From positions 1-5,689 of the forward strand of contig DASPXK010000180.1 of the NCBI GenBank assembly GCA_035637315.1: a stretch of DNA of 5,689 bases. The letters are read 5' to 3'. The notes under the pieces were generated by a model. That model made no database searches, had not been told where the DNA came from, and was given only the letters and a program-made list of their open reading frames with translations. Positions 3,862-5,689 of the stretch are shown one piece after another. A program made the position numbers and the translations under genes. The DNA comes from DASPXK01 sp035637315. GTDB lineage: Bacteria; Chloroflexota; UBA6077; JACCZL01. Positions within the stretch are counted from its first letter, which is position 1, and every line of letters begins with the position of its first letter.

Positions 3862-5580
3862 TTGAGAGAGGCCTTCACCGTCGTGGTGGACAAGGATGTC
3901 CCGATGGTGACGCGCGACGGGACCGTCCTGCGATCCGACGTCTATCGCCCGCTGGCCGAAGGGCGCTGCCCCGTGCTGCTGGGACGAACCCAGTACAACA
4001 AGGATAGCTGGGGCGCGTGGATCGAGCCTGAGCGGACCGCCGGCGAGGGGTACGTGGTGGTCGTCAACGACATGCGCGGCCAGTACGCCTCCGAGGGCGA
4101 GTTCGACCCGTTCGTCTTCGACGTCGAAGACAGCTACGACGTGGTGGAGTGGTGCGCCGCGCAGCCCTGGTCCAACGGCAAAGTAGGCATGTTCGGCTCG
4201 TCTTCATGCGGGTTCGTGCAGCTCCAAGCCGCGGTGAGCCAACCTCCGCATCTGGTGGCGATGGCGCCGAAGCAGACGTGGTCGAGCTATGGGCGTGGGT
4301 GCGTGTACGATCCGGGCGGCGGCTGGTCGCTGTACACGCTGCAGTGGTCCCTTCGGGCCACCGCGGCAGACCCCGAGCGCCGCATCGGCCGCGATCGGCC
4401 TGACTACAATGCCGTCCGCCAGGGCGTGGCTGAAGTGATCCGGGATATCGGCCGCTGGTACCAGCGCCTGCCACTCCTAGACGAGCTGCCATCGTACCCG
4501 CGTGACATAGCCGCCTTCTACTACCGCCCGCTCGAGCACCCTGATCACGACGGGTACTGGCTCACCCGCAACGTGGCCGCCCACTACGAGAAGATCCAGG
4601 TTCCCGCGTTGCACCTGGTGGGCTGGTTCGATCGCTTCTGCGTGAGCACCGTCAACAACTACTGCGGCATTCGCGATCGGGGCGGCACGGAGACGGCGCG
4701 GCGCAACCAGCGGCTCGTCATCGGGCCCTGGCCGCACGGAATCCCGGTTGCGGAGGGCTGCGGCGAGCACTACTGGGGGCCATCCGGAACCGTGAGCGTA
4801 CGGGCGCTGGTGCTGCGCTGGTACGAGTACTGGCTCAAGGGGATCGACGATGGCTTGCTGGATGAGCCGCCCGTACGGCTGTTCATCCTGGGCGAGAACG
4901 TCTGGCGGGACGAGCAGGAGTGGCCGCTGGCTCGCACGCGCTACGTCCCCTACTACGTGCGCAGCCGCGGGAGCGCCAACACGCTCGATGGGGACGGAAC
5001 GCTGAGCCCCCAGCCGCCGGACGACGAGCCGGCTGACACGTACCGATACGATCCGACCGATCCCACGCCGAGCGTGCCGGGCGTGATGGAGCGACCGAGC
5101 GGACCGGTCGACCAGCGTCCGATCGAGCGCCGCCAGGACGTGCTGGTGTACTCGACCCCGCCGCTGGAGGCCGATGTCGAGGTCACCGGGCCTGTGCGGG
5201 TCCGCTTGTGGGCTGCCTCCAGCGGCCGCGACACCGACTGGATCGTCAAGCTGGTCGACGTCCACCCGGATGGGTACACCCTCCCGCTCAGCCTGGGAAT
5301 GATCCGGGCCCGCTATCGTGAATCACAAGCGCGGCCGACACTGCTCGAGGCCGGGCGGGCCTATGAATACGCCATCGAGATGCGGCCGGTCGGCAACCTC
5401 TTCCGAGCCGGCCATCGGATCAGAGTCGAGACCGCGAGCGCCGCGTTCCCCGAATTTGACCGCAATCTCAACACCGGGGGTGCCTTTGGCGCGGAGTCGG
5501 TGGGCGTTGTGGCCACCCAGCACGTCTTCCATGACGCGGCACGGCCAACTCAGGTGGTCCTGCCCATTATTCCGCGCTAA
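3862..5580 (+). CDS. CocE/NonD-family alpha/beta-hydrolase with X-Pro dipeptidyl-peptidase C-terminal domain
   Basis: At 572 residues it is close to the 574 of cocaine esterase, and all key elements align. These are the N-terminal PMVTRDGTVLRSDVYRP strand region, the oxyanion-hole Tyr45 in RTQYNKD, the DMRGQYASEGEF motif (70-81), nucleophile Ser114 in GMFGSSSCGF, Asp257 in VGWFDRF and His292 in IGPWPHG. The helical cap lies between about 120 and 245. From about 320 to the end is a jelly-roll domain (PF08530 type), with TPPLEADVEVTGPVRVRLWA and FRAGHRIRVETASAAFPEFDRN as markers. The family cleaves esters or amides, including acyl esters and beta-lactam side chains. This one lacks a signal peptide, so it is probably cytoplasmic. 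The residue after the nucleophile is Ser rather than the Tyr of CocE. It is divergent from the binding protein gene and 65 nt upstream of a likely oxygenase gene, which suggests a catabolic operon. The substrate is unknown. Confidence 0.93.
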   Translation: MREAFTVVVDKDVPMVTRDGTVLRSDVYRPLAEGRCPVLLGRTQYNKDSWGAWIEPERTAGEGYVVVVNDMRGQYASEGEFDPFVFDVEDSYDVVEWCAAQPWSNGKVGMFGSSSCGFVQLQAAVSQPPHLVAMAPKQTWSSYGRGCVYDPGGGWSLYTLQWSLRATAADPERRIGRDRPDYNAVRQGVAEVIRDIGRWYQRLPLLDELPSYPRDIAAFYYRPLEHPDHDGYWLTRNVAAHYEKIQVPALHLVGWFDRFCVSTVNNYCGIRDRGGTETARRNQRLVIGPWPHGIPVAEGCGEHYWGPSGTVSVRALVLRWYEYWLKGIDDGLLDEPPVRLFILGENVWRDEQEWPLARTRYVPYYVRSRGSANTLDGDGTLSPQPPDDEPADTYRYDPTDPTPSVPGVMERPSGPVDQRPIERRQDVLVYSTPPLEADVEVTGPVRVRLWAASSGRDTDWIVKLVDVHPDGYTLPLSLGMIRARYRESQARPTLLEAGRAYEYAIEMRPVGNLFRAGHRIRVETASAAFPEFDRNLNTGGAFGAESVGVVATQHVFHDAARPTQVVLPIIPR

Positions 5581-5645
5581 ACGCTAGCGGAGTAAGTGGT
5601 TCTTCTAGCAGCACCGTAGGGTTCAGTACCAGCCAGGGAGGGAGC

Positions 5646-5689
5646 ATGCTGAGTGAGGAAGAGAACGAGCTGTTGACTCGCGTCGGGCC
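5646..5689 (+). CDS. Probable Rieske [2Fe-2S] ring-hydroxylating oxygenase, N-terminus only
   Basis: Only 14 codons are visible before the window ends: MLSEEENELLTRVG. This start is characteristic of a group of Rieske-domain proteins annotated as aromatic ring-hydroxylating dioxygenase alpha subunits (phthalate dioxygenase-like), where it normally continues into a PGTPMG-like segment. The ATG is preceded by AGGGAGG with a 4-nt gap, a strong ribosome binding site. The spacing of 65 nt from the hydrolase stop, with no terminator visible, suggests co-transcription. The Rieske cysteines and histidines lie beyond the window, so the call rests on recognition of the N-terminal signature alone. Confidence 0.65.
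   Translation, partial: MLSEEENELLTRVG

Noticed and set aside
4477..5265. 262-codon minus-strand frame inside the hydrolase
   Set aside because: It is antisense to well-conserved CocE-family coding sequence and its translation has no family resemblance.

Overview
The window is G+C-rich (roughly two thirds by eye). It carries chromosomal bacterial genes with TTG/GTG starts, purine-rich Shine-Dalgarno sites, twin-arginine export signals and a substrate-binding lipoprotein with an Ala/Pro-rich linker. That combination resembles Chloroflexota or a similar uncultured high-GC soil or sediment lineage. The taxonomic guess is inference; no marker gene is present.

Layout, left to right. (1) Bases 1-831, minus strand: the first 277 codons of an exported protein that runs off the left edge. 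It has an N-terminal coiled coil, an internal Tat signal and a Gly-Val-rich decapeptide repeat region. (2) Bases about 844-1510: no intact gene. The stretch holds an in-frame stub of the C-terminus of a DppC/OppC-type ABC permease, then a 106-bp MITE-like element flanked by CTAG, then a promoter/operator with two GTANNTAC palindromes one helical turn apart. (3) Bases 1514-1884, plus strand: a MazE-type antitoxin gene overlapping a MazF-type toxin gene that keeps only its first about 26 and last about 11 recognisable residues. This looks like an in-frame internal deletion that leaves an orphan antitoxin. (4) Bases 2003-3715, minus strand: a complete family-5 (peptide/nickel/opine class) ABC transporter substrate-binding lipoprotein. 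(5) Bases 3716-3861: a compact divergent promoter region in which a perfect TATAAT for the leftward gene overlaps a perfect TTGACA for the rightward gene. (6) Bases 3862-5580, plus strand: a complete CocE/NonD-type alpha/beta-hydrolase. (7) Base 5646 to the right edge: the first 14 codons of a gene that looks like a Rieske [2Fe-2S] ring-hydroxylating oxygenase.

Functionally, the right half looks like a catabolic or uptake locus. A solute-binding protein is transcribed divergently from a secondary-amide or ester hydrolase, followed at short distance by an oxygenase, which would fit uptake, hydrolysis and oxidation of an unknown organic substrate. The middle is a graveyard of gene debris (permease stub, MITE, gutted toxin). 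The binding protein has no intact permease next to it in this window. I saw no rRNA, tRNA or CRISPR array, and no convincing terminator with a U-tract.
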